A DNA stretch of 64,000 nucleotides from Burkholderia stabilis (lineage in GTDB: Bacteria > Pseudomonadota > Gammaproteobacteria > Burkholderiales > Burkholderiaceae): contig NZ_CP016442.1 in NCBI RefSeq assembly GCF_001742165.1, positions 1 through 64,000 of the forward strand. The letters run 5' to 3'. A model generated the notes under the pieces. That model was not told the origin of the DNA, did no database searches, and saw only the letters and a list, made by a program, of their open reading frames with translations. A program made the translations under genes and the position numbers. How positions within the stretch are numbered: the first letter of the stretch is position 1; each line of letters starts with the position of its first letter. Shown here one piece after another: positions 36,595-45,485 of the stretch.

Positions 36595-38157
36595 TCAGTG
36601 GTAGTAGTCGGGGCCGCGCACGTTCTCGTGCTCGGGCGAGCGCCATTCGGCGGGCGTGGTCGGGAGCGAGGGCTGCAGGTCAAGTCCCGCTTCCAGGATT
36701 GACAGCACGGAGCGACGCGTGGGCGAGCCGATCTTCAATGCACGCTGGCATGCGGCCTCGAGGCGGTGTTTGCCGTACTTGCGCGCGAGCGAGAGAAGAC
36801 CGAGACAGGCGCGATAGCCCATCTCGGGGTGAGGTTTGTTGGTCAGCAGATGCCGCACGACAGCCTCGGCGCCGGGGCCGACGGATGCGCCCCAGTTGAG
36901 CAGGCGCCCAGGCGTCCATTCCATGTGCGCGCGATGCGCAGCCGGCATGTGTTCGGCGATGGTCGTGTGTTTGCCTTTGAGGCGCGAGCGAGCGTGCGCA
37001 GCGACACGCTTGCCGCCATGCAGGATCTCTACGCCGTGGCGTGTGATACGCGCCCAGACCTCCTGCCGTGCGAGGCTATGCGGGACGCTGTAATAGTGGC
37101 CGCCGACATCGACGTGGTAATCGATGTTCACACGGCACTTCTGGAAGGTGGCGATCTCGTAGCGACGCACGGGCAACGGGCGCAGGACGGGTTGGTCCAG
37201 CCGTTCGAACCATTCACGCCGGTTGCCTTCGAGCCGCTTGAACGGGCGCTGGTTTAGGTCGGCGATCAGTTCTGCAATCGCCTTGTTGAGTTCAGCCAGA
37301 CTGTAGAAGCGATAGTGGCGCAGTCGGGCCAGCACCCAGCGCTCGACGATCTGCACGCCGACTTCGACCTTGGCCTTGTCCTGCGGTTTGCGCGGACGCG
37401 CCGGCAGCATCGCGGTGCCGTAGTGGTTCACGAAGTCCTGCGTGGTCGTGCCGAGTCCGGGTTCGTAACGGTCGGGTCGCGCGATCAGCGCCTTCGGGTT
37501 GTCGGGCACGAGCAGCTCGGGCACGCCGCCAATGAACTCTAGCGCATCGCACAGGCTGCCGATCCAGTCCGCCATCGTCTCGGTGCGCGTCGCGCACGCG
37601 AACGTGTAGTTGGATGCGCCGAGCACGGCAACGAACACGTGCGCCTCGAACTCGACGCCGCCATCGCTCGCCAGGACCGGCACGGTGGGACCCGCGAAGT
37701 CCGCGAACAGCTTCTCGCCGGCGCGGTGCTGCTGACGCATCGAGCGCTTGATCGACTTCGCCCAGTCCTTGTACTTCTGGCAGAACTGCGTGTAGCGGTA
37801 CGTCCGCTGGCCGGGGTTCGCTTCAGCGTATTCTTCCCACAGCAGTTGCAGCGTCACGCCCTTGCGGCGCAGCTCGCGATGCAATGCCGTGTAGTCGGGC
37901 TCGATGCGTCGCGTCGTCGTCGCCGCGGCATTGGTTGCCGCAGGCCTCAGGCGCGCGTCCAGTTCGTCGTCGGACATTGCTTCGGCTGCCGCCCAATCGA
38001 GTCCCGCCTGGCTGGCTTGGGCCGCGAACTTCGAGACGGCACCGACGCTGATGCCGATAGCCCGGCTGATCTGCCGATGCGTCAGGCCACACGCCCACTT
38101 TAGTCGCAGGACTTCCTTCAATTTGCGCATGCTCATCCGAGGTGTCGGCATCGGCAC
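36595..38157 (-). CDS. istA: IS21 family transposase
   Basis: A 520-residue IstA. The [23 protein letters not shown] is followed by an integrase core with [10 protein letters not shown] (first Asp), [11 protein letters not shown] (second Asp) and [15 protein letters not shown] (Glu). It is intact and precedes istB by 16 bp. An internal ATG nine codons in is an alternative start. Confidence 0.93.
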
Positions 38158-38827
38158 TTCTCCCGCAAAAAAGGGAGCAGGCTAACGCCGTCGGTGAATA
38201 CATGCGCAACGCCACCGCCAGACTCAAACCCGGATTACGTTCCGGTTACGTGATCACCCGTTTCGGTCCCGTGATCGCTCATTCCGGCATCGTGATCACG
38301 CGTTTCGGAAACCTGTGATCAGCGATCACGATCAACCGAAACGGGTGATCACGATCATTCGGAATCCATGATCACGATCCGCCGAAATGCGTGATCACGT
38401 TCGCCGGAATACGCAATGTTGGCGAGCGTTTTAAATTGGGCGCGCCAGTTCGCAGAATCCCCTTTGTCAAGCAACGGACCATATGCCCACCAAAGCGACC
38501 GCATGCGCCGCAGGGCAACCCGCAACTTATGAAACACCTCCGGATCTTCTTGTGGATCGAGTTGAGCAGCCCATCGCACTGCTTCGTGAGCGGTAGATGA
38601 CGCTGACAGCACGAACGCCTCTGCGAGGGTGGCCCCCGAAATTTCGAGGCTTTGGCTGGCACCGGCCGCCCGGTAATCGGCCCCTTTCTCGGACGCCGGC
38701 GTTGTTGCGCTTGAAGACGGGAGATCCATCGCAGCACCTTCGCAAATTCCGAGTGAACGCAGTCTTAAGATAGTGTGCGACGAGGGTAGCCTCCAAGGCT
38801 TGACGCTTATCAACCTCTCTATGGCGC

Positions 38828-39142
38828 TCACCGCGTTGTCGCCACAGAATCCTGCCCGGCGCGCGCCTTGCTCGTTCGCAAAAAATCGGCAATGTGCAGC
38901 GAGACAGTATCCGCCTTGGCCTTTGAGCGCGCTCTCCGGGCGACGCTCAGAATCGGGCTCAGTTGCTCATAAAAGCATTCAAGCTGTCGCGCATCGGCCG
39001 CCAATCGCTCAAGATCGAGCGCCTTTTCAAGAACCGTCCGCGCGATATGAAAGCGCTGAAGTCCGCGCCCAACACGAACTTGAAAGACCACGCCATCGCT
39101 GTTGTGCGGCACTCCGGCCCAAACAAGCGAACCGCTGTTCAT
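38828..39142 (-). CDS. Small hypothetical protein (possible DUF1488-like)
   Basis: A 104-residue protein with VVFQVRVGRGLQRFHIARTV near the start and a FYEQLSPILSVARRARSKA segment. The layout (beta hairpin, FHI strand, then a helix with arginines) loosely resembles the DUF1488 proteins found nearby. GGAGGCTTC precedes the ATG at 39142. It is just upstream of the CHAD gene on the same strand, about 100 bp apart. Confidence 0.55.
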   Translation of the reverse strand: MNSGSLVWAGVPHNSDGVVFQVRVGRGLQRFHIARTVLEKALDLERLAADARQLECFYEQLSPILSVARRARSKAKADTVSLHIADFLRTSKARAGQDSVATTR

Positions 39143-39345
39143 GAAGCCTCCGAAGAATCACAATCGTCACATCAATATGCCACCAAGCTCTCGCGTTGCA
39201 TATTGTCGTTTCAAAATTGTGACGCCTGACGTGTCGGAATTCTTACAGCAACCGGAATATTGCGGCGCAACAAGAATGCCCGTAGACTGAGTTCGCACCT
39301 TCGATGTCGCAACCCCGCAGTCGCCCCATGACGGGAGAACACGCC

Positions 39346-39561
39346 ATGACGACTTCTTCGTCAGCACCGAGCCAGACATCCCCCGCCCTCTACGTATTCG
39401 AACAAGATGGGGGTTGGCATTGGGGCATCACGGTTCCGCGCTCCATGGGAAGCGGCTTCAGACTGATCGCATTCAGCGAGCACATCTTTTCCGCTGAAGA
39501 CACTGCCCAACGCGATGGCGATCGAGCGTTGGCCTCCATCGCGGCAAGTGACGGGAACTGA
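39346..39561 (+). CDS. Small hypothetical protein
   Basis: A 71-residue soluble protein containing VFEQDGGWHWGITVPRSMGS and FRLIAFSEHIFSAEDTAQRD. I do not recognise a named domain. The start at 39346 (MTTSSS) has GGGAGAACACG upstream; an ATG at 39304 would add 14 residues. It lies before the DUF1488-like and pstS genes in the same direction. Confidence 0.6.
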   Translation: MTTSSSAPSQTSPALYVFEQDGGWHWGITVPRSMGSGFRLIAFSEHIFSAEDTAQRDGDRALASIAASDGN

Positions 39562-39651
39562 ACGTTTCCGGCAGTTGCACGCTCCTTGAGTTTTCACATC
39601 CAGATGCAATACTCCTATCACCCTCCGATGCGAGACCACTCGCCGCGCGCC

Positions 39652-39918
39652 ATGACAGACTTCGCCACTCGTCTGACATGCCCGATCGTCTGCGACGATC
39701 TGAGCCTGTCGTTCTCTGCCTATGGCACCGGTTGGGGGTACGTTGCGATCAAGCTCCCGTCCGACATCATTCGAGACAAGCTCGGCGCAAACACGGCGAC
39801 CCCCGAGCAGTTGCTCACTGCATTTGAAAGCAATCGCGAGAAGATCACGATCGCGGTCAATCGACATGCATTGCCGAGCGACGGCCGGTACATCCAGCTC
39901 GATAAATCAGACTTCTAG
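39652..39918 (+). CDS. DUF1488-like small protein
   Basis: An 88-residue protein. LSFSAYGTGWGYVAIKLPSD, then LLTAFESNREKITIAVNRH, aligns along its length with the minus-strand protein at 41026-41334, including the distance from the ATG. That alignment fixes the start at 39652 over 39604 or 39628. The function is unknown. It precedes pstS by 51 bp. Confidence 0.65.
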   Translation: MTDFATRLTCPIVCDDLSLSFSAYGTGWGYVAIKLPSDIIRDKLGANTATPEQLLTAFESNREKITIAVNRHALPSDGRYIQLDKSDF

Positions 39919-39969
39919 ATCGGAACCGGCGTGTGGGCCAGCATGCCGACCGTTGACACGAGGTGATAC

Positions 39970-40995
39970 ATGAACATCCGGATCCTGATTCCCTGCGCCG
40001 TCGCTCTTGTTGCCACCGCCGCTCAAGCTGCCGATATCACCGGTGCCGGGAGCACGTTTGCGGCACCGATTTACACAAAATGGGCCGATGCGTACAAGAA
40101 GGCGGGCGGCGGCAGGGTCAACTATCAAGGCATCGGCTCGTCGGGCGGTCTGAAGCAGATCAATGCGAAGACGATTGATTTTGCTGGTTCGGACGCGCCG
40201 CTGAAGGATGACGAGCTCGCGAAGGAAGGCCTGTTCCAGTTCCCGACGGTGGTCGGCGGTGTGGTGCCGGTCGTCAACGTGCCGGGCGTGAAGTCAGGCG
40301 AGCTGACGCTGTCGGGCCCGGTGCTCGGCGACATCTACCTCGGCAAGATCAAGAAGTGGAACGCCCCGGCGATCGCCGCACTGAACCCGAAGCTCAAGCT
40401 GCCGGATGCGGACATCGCCGTGGTTCGCCGCGCGGACGGCTCGGGCACGAGCTTCATCTGGACGAACTACCTGTCGAAGGTCAACGGCGAGTGGAAGTCG
40501 AAGGTCGGCGAAGGCACGACGGTCAACTGGCCGACGGGCACGGGCGGCAAGGGCAACGACGGCGTCGCGGCCTTCGTGCAGCGCCTGCCGGGCGCGATCG
40601 GCTACGTCGAGTGGGCGTATGCGAAGAAAAACAACATGACCTACACCGCATTGAAGAACTCGACGGGCACGGTGGTCGAGCCGAAGACGGAAACGTTCAA
40701 GGCCGCTGCCGCCGGCGCGAACTGGTCGAAGTCGTTCTACCAGATCCTGACGGACGAGCCGGGCAAGGAAGCATGGCCGGTCGTCGGCGCGACGTTCGTG
40801 CTGCTGTACACGAAGCAGGATAAGCCGGAACAGGGCAAGGAAACGCTGAAGTTCTTCGACTGGGCGTTCCGCAATGGCAACCAGGCCGCCACGGATCTCG
40901 ACTACATCTCGCTTCCGGATCCGGTCATCGCCGAAATCCGCAAGCAATGGAAGGCGAAAATCAAGGACGCCTTCGGGAAAGCGCTGGTGGATTGA
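39970..40995 (+). CDS. pstS: Phosphate ABC transporter substrate-binding protein
   Basis: A 341-residue periplasmic phosphate-binding protein. The signal peptide ends TAAQA before [20 protein letters not shown]. Phosphate-binding blocks are ITGAGSTF, the DFAGSDAPL loop and [26 protein letters not shown] precedes the ATG. No pstC, pstA or pstB is adjacent, so it would have to work with a permease encoded elsewhere. GC content is near chromosomal levels, suggesting recent capture from a Burkholderia chromosome. Confidence 0.95.
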   Translation: MNIRILIPCAVALVATAAQAADITGAGSTFAAPIYTKWADAYKKAGGGRVNYQGIGSSGGLKQINAKTIDFAGSDAPLKDDELAKEGLFQFPTVVGGVVPVVNVPGVKSGELTLSGPVLGDIYLGKIKKWNAPAIAALNPKLKLPDADIAVVRRADGSGTSFIWTNYLSKVNGEWKSKVGEGTTVNWPTGTGGKGNDGVAAFVQRLPGAIGYVEWAYAKKNNMTYTALKNSTGTVVEPKTETFKAAAAGANWSKSFYQILTDEPGKEAWPVVGATFVLLYTKQDKPEQGKETLKFFDWAFRNGNQAATDLDYISLPDPVIAEIRKQWKAKIKDAFGKALVD

Positions 40996-41025
40996 GTGCG
41001 GTGGGGAGGGGCGCGATATCGACCA

Positions 41026-41334
41026 TCAGGCGGTCGTCGTCATTTCCGCCTCACGAACGCCGGGTTGCGCCAGATCCTTCGCCGAGAGCGGGATCCGCTC
41101 GCCTGTCTGCGGCAATTCTTTCCGCTCGACCGCATGCAAGATCCGCCGCTTGCCCAATTCAAACGCAAGCAGCAACTGTCTCGATGTCCCATCGGCAGCG
41201 CCAAGTTGTTCGCAAATCACTTCGGACTTCAGTGAAAAGGCGCAATAGCCCCACCCGAACGCGTATGCCGAAAACCATAGCGTCGGCCCGGAAGTGACGA
41301 TTGGCATCGTCACGGTGGTACTCGGATGATCCAT
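41026..41334 (-). CDS. DUF1488-like small protein, paralogue
   Basis: A 102-residue protein similar to that at 39652-39918: LWFSAYAFGWGYCAFSLKSE and LLLAFELGKRRILHAVERKE line up with it at identical spacing. The two face each other across pstS. The C-terminus is 14 residues longer than its paralogue. Function unknown. Confidence 0.65.
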   Translation of the reverse strand: MDHPSTTVTMPIVTSGPTLWFSAYAFGWGYCAFSLKSEVICEQLGAADGTSRQLLLAFELGKRRILHAVERKELPQTGERIPLSAKDLAQPGVREAEMTTTA

Positions 41335-42018
41335 GGCCCTTTACCTTTCCGTCCGATAGCATGACAACCATTTCCGCATGGCGCACACGGAAGGCATGTG
41401 TGGGATTATGGCACGCATCAGCCTGCCGACCAGGCTGTCATGAAATTTGGTAGCGATAGTCAATCGTGCAAGCTGTCGACGTCCGGCGTGCGCCTTTGCG
41501 TGTCTTCGCGAGTCGGCAACAGCCTTCAAGAAATTGTCCCTACCCGGTTGAATCCGCAGCCGAATCCGGACGGTTGCCGTCCCGACAGTCCACGACAGGC
41601 TTAAACCGACTGCGGCCATTCGTTCTACCGCCATCTCACGGCAGCCTTCGAGGCGCTTTCGTTGTGAATGGTCTTGGTACAGAACCCCTTGGAGGTCCGT
41701 TGAGGGGTACGAAGCGGTCGCCCAAACGTCCAGTCACTGGCAGAGGCAAACGTCGCTTGATGGCCGAACTGAGTCAGACAATCTGACGCTGTCTGCTTGG
41801 TCTGGTCCAGCCTTATACATATCAACGGATCAACGTGCTGCGCAGGGTCGAGTTACGTTGTGAATCGTTTCGATGTGCTTCCACGCGCGGCGCAACGTTG
41901 CTTCTGCAGCGAATGCGCTTACATTCAATACTTACAATTGGCTTGCGTTATCAACCGTTATCAACCGTTATCAATCGTCAGTGTTCGAATGCAAGCTCTT
42001 ATATGGGGCGGGGCTCGC
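41335..42018. other. Gene-poor region before mobC
   Basis: About 684 bp with no convincing gene; ORFs here lack ribosome-binding sites. It contains three 10-bp direct repeats, TTATCAACCG twice then TTATCAATCG (41948-41977), bracketed by GCTTGC (41941) and GCAAGC (41991). These may be protein-binding iterons. Confidence 0.45.
41948..41977. repeat. Triple 10-bp direct repeat
   Basis: TTATCAACCG, TTATCAACCG and TTATCAATCG in tandem, one helical turn apart. They lie just past the 3' end of the mobC-like gene, inside an inverted GCTTGC/GCAAGC pair. Confidence 0.8.
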
Positions 42019-42300
42019 TCACTCCTGAGCTTGTGCGTGAACGGGCAAACCAAAAAGAGCTCTGTCCTGCGTGCGGACCAGGAACTGGTCCATCAACTTG
42101 AGTAGGATGGGTTCGGCAACCTTCCCATGCTGCACCTGGTCGAGAAAGGCAGCGCCGACCAAGACCTTTCGGCGGGTGTCTTCGGTACGCTGCTTTTTCG
42201 TATTTGCGGCCCGCTTTCTAGCCTCGATTTGTTGTTGCTTGGCCTTCAATTGCTTGAGCCTTTGTTCGGTCTCTGCAAGGCGTTGATCGAGCGTAACCAT
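42019..42300 (-). CDS. Mobilization accessory protein (MobC/TraD-like)
   Basis: A 93-residue protein. A charged coiled-coil N-terminus (RLAETEQRLKQLKAKQQQIE) precedes DTRRKVLVGAAFLDQV, the pattern of small TraD/MobC-type relaxosome proteins. It is divergent from mobA across the oriT, the usual place for an accessory nicking protein. A second protein with the same C-terminal half occurs at 46630-46914. Confidence 0.75.
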   Translation of the reverse strand: MVTLDQRLAETEQRLKQLKAKQQQIEARKRAANTKKQRTEDTRRKVLVGAAFLDQVQHGKVAEPILLKLMDQFLVRTQDRALFGLPVHAQAQE

Positions 42301-42410
42301 CGTGGTCCTCGTCTAGTAGTTGTGCGGACATCATAGCGCTGATTTTCGACGGTTCAAACAGCAGAACTAACGGTAATATCTAGCGATCGGTTGTGGTCCC
42401 GAGCAAAGCA

Positions 42411-42443
42411 AGGGCGCACTTAGAGTAATCCCTTCGGGATTAC
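42411..42443 (-). other. Origin of transfer (oriT), MobQ/RSF1010 type
   Basis: On the minus strand an 8-bp hairpin GTAATCCC-GAA-GGGATTAC is followed by TC and TAAGTGCGCCCT. The latter is the conserved nick-region core of IncQ/MobQ oriTs, and a hairpin directly 5' of it is the standard layout. It lies between the mobC-like gene and mobA. Confidence 0.82.
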
Positions 42444-42492
42444 GTGCGGGCCTTCAGCCGGACCCCTGCGGGGAGCAAAAAGAGAGGATGGC

Positions 42493-43713
42493 GTGGCGCA
42501 GTTTCATATGAGCGTGAAAGTGATAGGGCGGAGCGCGGGGCGGAGTGCGACCGCCGCTGCAGCGTATCGCAGCGCCGTGCGCATCTTGGACGTTCGCACT
42601 GGCGAGGTCCACGATTACACCCGCAAGAGGGGCGTGCTCACCACCGCGCTTATGCTGCCGGGCGGGGCCATGCCAGACCGTGCCACGTTCTGGAACGAGG
42701 TCGAACAGCACCACAAACGCGGCGACGCGGTGCTGGCTCGCGAGTTCACGCTTGCTCTGCCCACAGAACTGCCGGACGCGGAGCGTGCACGGCTCGCGTT
42801 CGACTATGGCCGCGAGCTAGCCGACCGCTACGGCGTGGCAGTCGATGTGGCGATTCACGAGCCGGACAAGCAGGGCGACCAGCGCAACCACCACGCGCAC
42901 GTGCTGATGAGCGCGTGCACCGTCGCCCCGGATGGCTCGCTTGGCCGGAAGGCTGTCGAGCTGGACCCGATTCACTGCCAGAAGCACCGCATCGAGAACT
43001 TCGCAGAGCGCGAGCGTACGCGCTGGGCGGGGCTGCACAACGAACGCATGGCCGTGCTGGGCCGCGATGAGCGCATCGACCACCGCAGCCTCGAGGCGCA
43101 GGGCATTGACCGTCCGCCGACGAGACATATGGGGCCTGCGGTCGCCGAGATGGAGCGCAGAGGTATTCGCACTAATGTCGGTTGGCGGATTCAGCATGAG
43201 GCCAATGAGCAGCTTGTGAACGCAGCCAAGCTGGGTGAGATCGAGCGAGAGGCTTGCGAAGTCAGCTGCGCCATCATCGATACGGAAATCGATCTGCAGG
43301 CGGCGTTACAGGAGCGTGCGCGGCGCGCTGCTGAAAAGAGTGTCGGCAGAGCCGCCATCGAAGCCGAGAGGGCTCGGCGTGTCACAGGCCTCGACAGGTT
43401 GCCAAAAATCGGAGGGGTAACTTACGTCTTTGCCACGAAAGCGCAAGAAGCACTGCTAGCAGCGGGGAACGATCCGAGTAAGGTCGATTGGGGTGCTGTC
43501 GAGGTTGTAACCGCCCGCGAGTGCCTGAACGCTGGGCATGAGGCGAAAGCGGTTATCGATACGCTGGTGAGGTATTCGCCGCTACGCGCCGATCCGGTCA
43601 GTCACTCAGTTGTTACTGAGGTAATCCAGGGGTATGCGGCCCGCTTGGAAGCGCAGCGCGAGCAGGCGAAACAGAAACACAATGGACCGCGTGGGCCAGG
43701 ACGTGGAACATGA
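42493..43713 (+). CDS. mobA: MobA/MobL family relaxase
   Basis: A 406-residue relaxase that would nick oriT and pilot the strand during mobilisation. The N-terminal catalytic tyrosine is Tyr25 in AAAAYRSAVRI. The metal-binding three-histidine motif is HHAHVLMS (133-140). The C-terminal part is helical and shorter than in RSF1010 MobA (no primase domain). The GTG start at 42493 follows GAGAGGATG. The stop overlaps the next ATG. Confidence 0.92.
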   Translation: MAQFHMSVKVIGRSAGRSATAAAAYRSAVRILDVRTGEVHDYTRKRGVLTTALMLPGGAMPDRATFWNEVEQHHKRGDAVLAREFTLALPTELPDAERARLAFDYGRELADRYGVAVDVAIHEPDKQGDQRNHHAHVLMSACTVAPDGSLGRKAVELDPIHCQKHRIENFAERERTRWAGLHNERMAVLGRDERIDHRSLEAQGIDRPPTRHMGPAVAEMERRGIRTNVGWRIQHEANEQLVNAAKLGEIEREACEVSCAIIDTEIDLQAALQERARRAAEKSVGRAAIEAERARRVTGLDRLPKIGGVTYVFATKAQEALLAAGNDPSKVDWGAVEVVTARECLNAGHEAKAVIDTLVRYSPLRADPVSHSVVTEVIQGYAARLEAQREQAKQKHNGPRGPGRGT

Positions 43714-44003
43714 GCGAGCACAACAATGCCATGCGGGCGCTGTGCGGCAGCGCGGCGGTCAGCTATCGAGGGAGTCTCACACCTGATGTCCTGGTCGCGT
43801 TCCTACGCACGGGCGTCGTGGCGGACAATTGCTGCACGCAGCTCGACTATGCGATCGAAGAAGTGCCACCGGGGCTGTGGCGAAAGGCGCTGCGTGACTT
43901 TGACGACGTAGAGCAGGCGGCGATGCGTCGTATGGTTGATCGCTATGCCGAAGCTCGGCGATTGCACTTGACGACTGCAATGGCCGTTTGGTTACGCACG
44001 TAG
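43710..44003 (+). CDS. Hypothetical protein coupled to mobA
   Basis: A 97-residue mainly helical protein with no recognised domain (TPDVLVAFLRTGVVADNC; FDDVEQAAMRRMVDRYAEAR). Its ATG overlaps the mobA stop (ATGA), so it is translationally coupled and may be an accessory to mobilisation. Confidence 0.65.
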   Translation: MSEHNNAMRALCGSAAVSYRGSLTPDVLVAFLRTGVVADNCCTQLDYAIEEVPPGLWRKALRDFDDVEQAAMRRMVDRYAEARRLHLTTAMAVWLRT

Positions 44004-44006
44004 TAA

Positions 44007-44534
44007 CTAGGCCCCGTACAGTTTGCCAGCAACAATGCCGCTTGCCGGACGGGTTTTCCGGGAGTCCATCCACGCGAGCCATCCGCGCCGGTAGGCTCGC
44101 GCGTCGGCCAGCGCGTGGTGCTCGCGGGGGTCCATCTGGTAGTACGCGGCGACCGTTCGATCGTAGATCGTGGTGTCAACCAACTGCCGTAAGTCGTAGT
44201 AGTGATCGGCCAGGTTGGCTGGCCGCGGCGTGCCGAGCAGATCGAGCAGGAAATGCCAGTCGGTTTCTGAATCGCAGGCGACCATTACGGTGCGTGGCGC
44301 GTGCGCGAGCCATGTGCGTAGCTCGGCGCAGGCCTTGGCGCGCGGCATGCGGGGACCGTCGAGCAGCGGCAGCACTTCGCGCTTCACGAACGCGGTGCAG
44401 TCATCAGGCGTCCACGTGTCGGCCACCTCGGCGTAGAACTCGCGTCGGCCATCTTCGGCCACGAGTGCGAGGCTGATGAGCTGGGGTCGCGATTGACCGA
44501 GGCCGGTGTATTCGGTGTCGAGAAACAGTAGCAT
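44007..44534 (-). CDS. 3'-5' exonuclease (DEDDh)
   Basis: A 175-residue exonuclease. FLDTEYTGL supplies the first Asp/Glu pair, CDSETDWHFL the second Asp, and HHALADARAYRRG the HxAxxD motif III. RNase T and DnaQ proofreading domains share this fold. It is convergent with the mobA operon, 3 bp apart. A role in processing DNA ends or RNA of the element is possible but not shown. Confidence 0.85.
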   Translation of the reverse strand: MLLFLDTEYTGLGQSRPQLISLALVAEDGRREFYAEVADTWTPDDCTAFVKREVLPLLDGPRMPRAKACAELRTWLAHAPRTVMVACDSETDWHFLLDLLGTPRPANLADHYYDLRQLVDTTIYDRTVAAYYQMDPREHHALADARAYRRGWLAWMDSRKTRPASGIVAGKLYGA

Positions 44535-44604
44535 GGCGCGAGCATTCTGACGCTGGAAAGCGTCCCATCACGCGAATTACATCGTGATCCTAGGGGAGGA
44601 CGCC

Positions 44605-44655
44605 ATGAATGTTACCGCACTGAACACGATGCACGCGCGAAGAAAATACACCTGA
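44605..44655 (+). other. Very short ORF with strong ribosome-binding site
   Basis: A 16-codon ORF, beginning MNVTALNTMHARRKYT, is preceded by GGGGAGGACGCC. It lies in a 190-bp gap with no other gene. It could be a leader peptide or chance. Confidence 0.25.
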
Positions 44656-44693
44656 CGGCTGAAGCGGAACTACGTCAAACAGCGATGAAGAGC

Positions 44694-44714
44694 GAGGCGT
44701 GCAATGCACGCCTC
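44694..44714 (-). terminator. Hairpin downstream of secreted-protein genes
   Basis: A perfect 9-bp stem, GAGGCGTGC, loop AAT, GCACGCCTC, lies 14 bp past the minus-strand stop at 44728. There is no T-run on the minus side, so terminator strength is doubtful. Confidence 0.5.
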
Positions 44715-44727
44715 ATTTCACGTTAGC

Positions 44728-45465
44728 TTAACGGCCGCAGGGACCACCGATCGCGCTTTGCGATTGAGCCAATCTGAATCCCACAACCTGTGTTGTGCCG
44801 GGGTTAAGCATACAAGCCATAATTTGGCTTGTTTCGTTGTACACGTGCCCTTCATCCCCTGCATTGCTGTTGGTCAACACGTAGGGCGAGAAACCGAGCT
44901 TGTATACATCGTACGGCCCATTGGTCGGCGGCAAGCCACCATACATGTTGCCAGCAAAGCTGGTACCAGGCGCCTGGCAGATCCGAGGAGGCGGGAGCGT
45001 GACGATGTCATTGACGACTTGGCTGGTCATCTCCGACTGAGGACCAACAAATGCGGACGGCTTGCTGACGTACTTCCCATACGAGGCGGCCGTGTTGATG
45101 CATGCCTGCTGCTGGGCACTTTGTCCGATGCCGCCGCCGCCAGGATTTGGTGCGCAGCCCAACCCTACCCAGCTCGAACCATTCCAGCTCGGAGCTTGTG
45201 TTTGCGTCAAGCCAGCGGAACAGATCGGCGGCGCTTGGTAGTCGCACGACGGTGAGGTCCAACGGGAGCCGATCCACTGGGCGGCAGCCATTGTCGTCCA
45301 GCCTGCATCTGTCGAGCAGGTTGGCGCTGGCTGGGCTGCTGCATACACATTGGGTGCGCAGGTTGAATCTTCAAATCCATACGAGCACCGTACCGGCCCG
45401 GCAAACGAGGTAGGGCTGAATAGCGATACAGCCAGGAACGACAGCATGACGACAAGACTTTTCAT
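44728..45465 (-). CDS. Secreted hypothetical protein
   Basis: A 245-residue protein with an N-terminal signal peptide (LVVMLSFLAVSLFSPTSFAG). At least eight cysteines occur in the mature part (RCSYGF, STCAPN, TCSTDAG, SCDYQ, ICSAG), suggesting disulfides. Two W-x-G-S-x-W motifs (WIGSRW, WNGSSW) look like short repeats. The start at 45465 (MKSLVV) is chosen; 45510 would overlap the upstream gene. Unrecognised; it forms an operon with the CAP-domain lipoprotein. Confidence 0.65.
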   Translation of the reverse strand: MKSLVVMLSFLAVSLFSPTSFAGPVRCSYGFEDSTCAPNVYAAAQPAPTCSTDAGWTTMAAAQWIGSRWTSPSCDYQAPPICSAGLTQTQAPSWNGSSWVGLGCAPNPGGGGIGQSAQQQACINTAASYGKYVSKPSAFVGPQSEMTSQVVNDIVTLPPPRICQAPGTSFAGNMYGGLPPTNGPYDVYKLGFSPYVLTNSNAGDEGHVYNETSQIMACMLNPGTTQVVGFRLAQSQSAIGGPCGR

Positions 45466-45485
45466 GATGACCGGCTCCCGTTTTC

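Larger units (their letters stand above)
35731..38415 (-). mobile_element. Second IS21-family element, in the CHAD gene
   Basis: A 2,685-bp element, not the same as the one in Nramp. Ends are TGCGGATTTCGGCGATGGTG and, reversed, TGCGTATTCCGGCGAACGTG. ATGTTGGC occurs at 35723-35730 and 38416-38423. Repeated TTTCGG-N-GTGATCA motifs fill both ends (35745-35790, 38235-38405). It contains istB and istA on the minus strand. Confidence 0.95.
35122..38729 (-). pseudogene. CHAD domain protein, interrupted by a second IS21-family element
   Basis: The N-terminal part (38729 to 38416, starting MDLPSSS) and C-terminal part (35730 to 35122) flank a 2.7-kb IS with an 8-bp duplication, ATGTTGGC. Joining them gives FKTLANIAGKTRDWDILQGL in frame, about 305 residues. 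Two CHAD histidine motifs, FHKLRVALRRMRS and LHEVRIAGKRLRYLLEFF, are the signature of this polyphosphate-binding helical domain. CHAD proteins bind polyphosphate granules; the companion genes here are a metal transporter and pstS. Confidence 0.9.
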
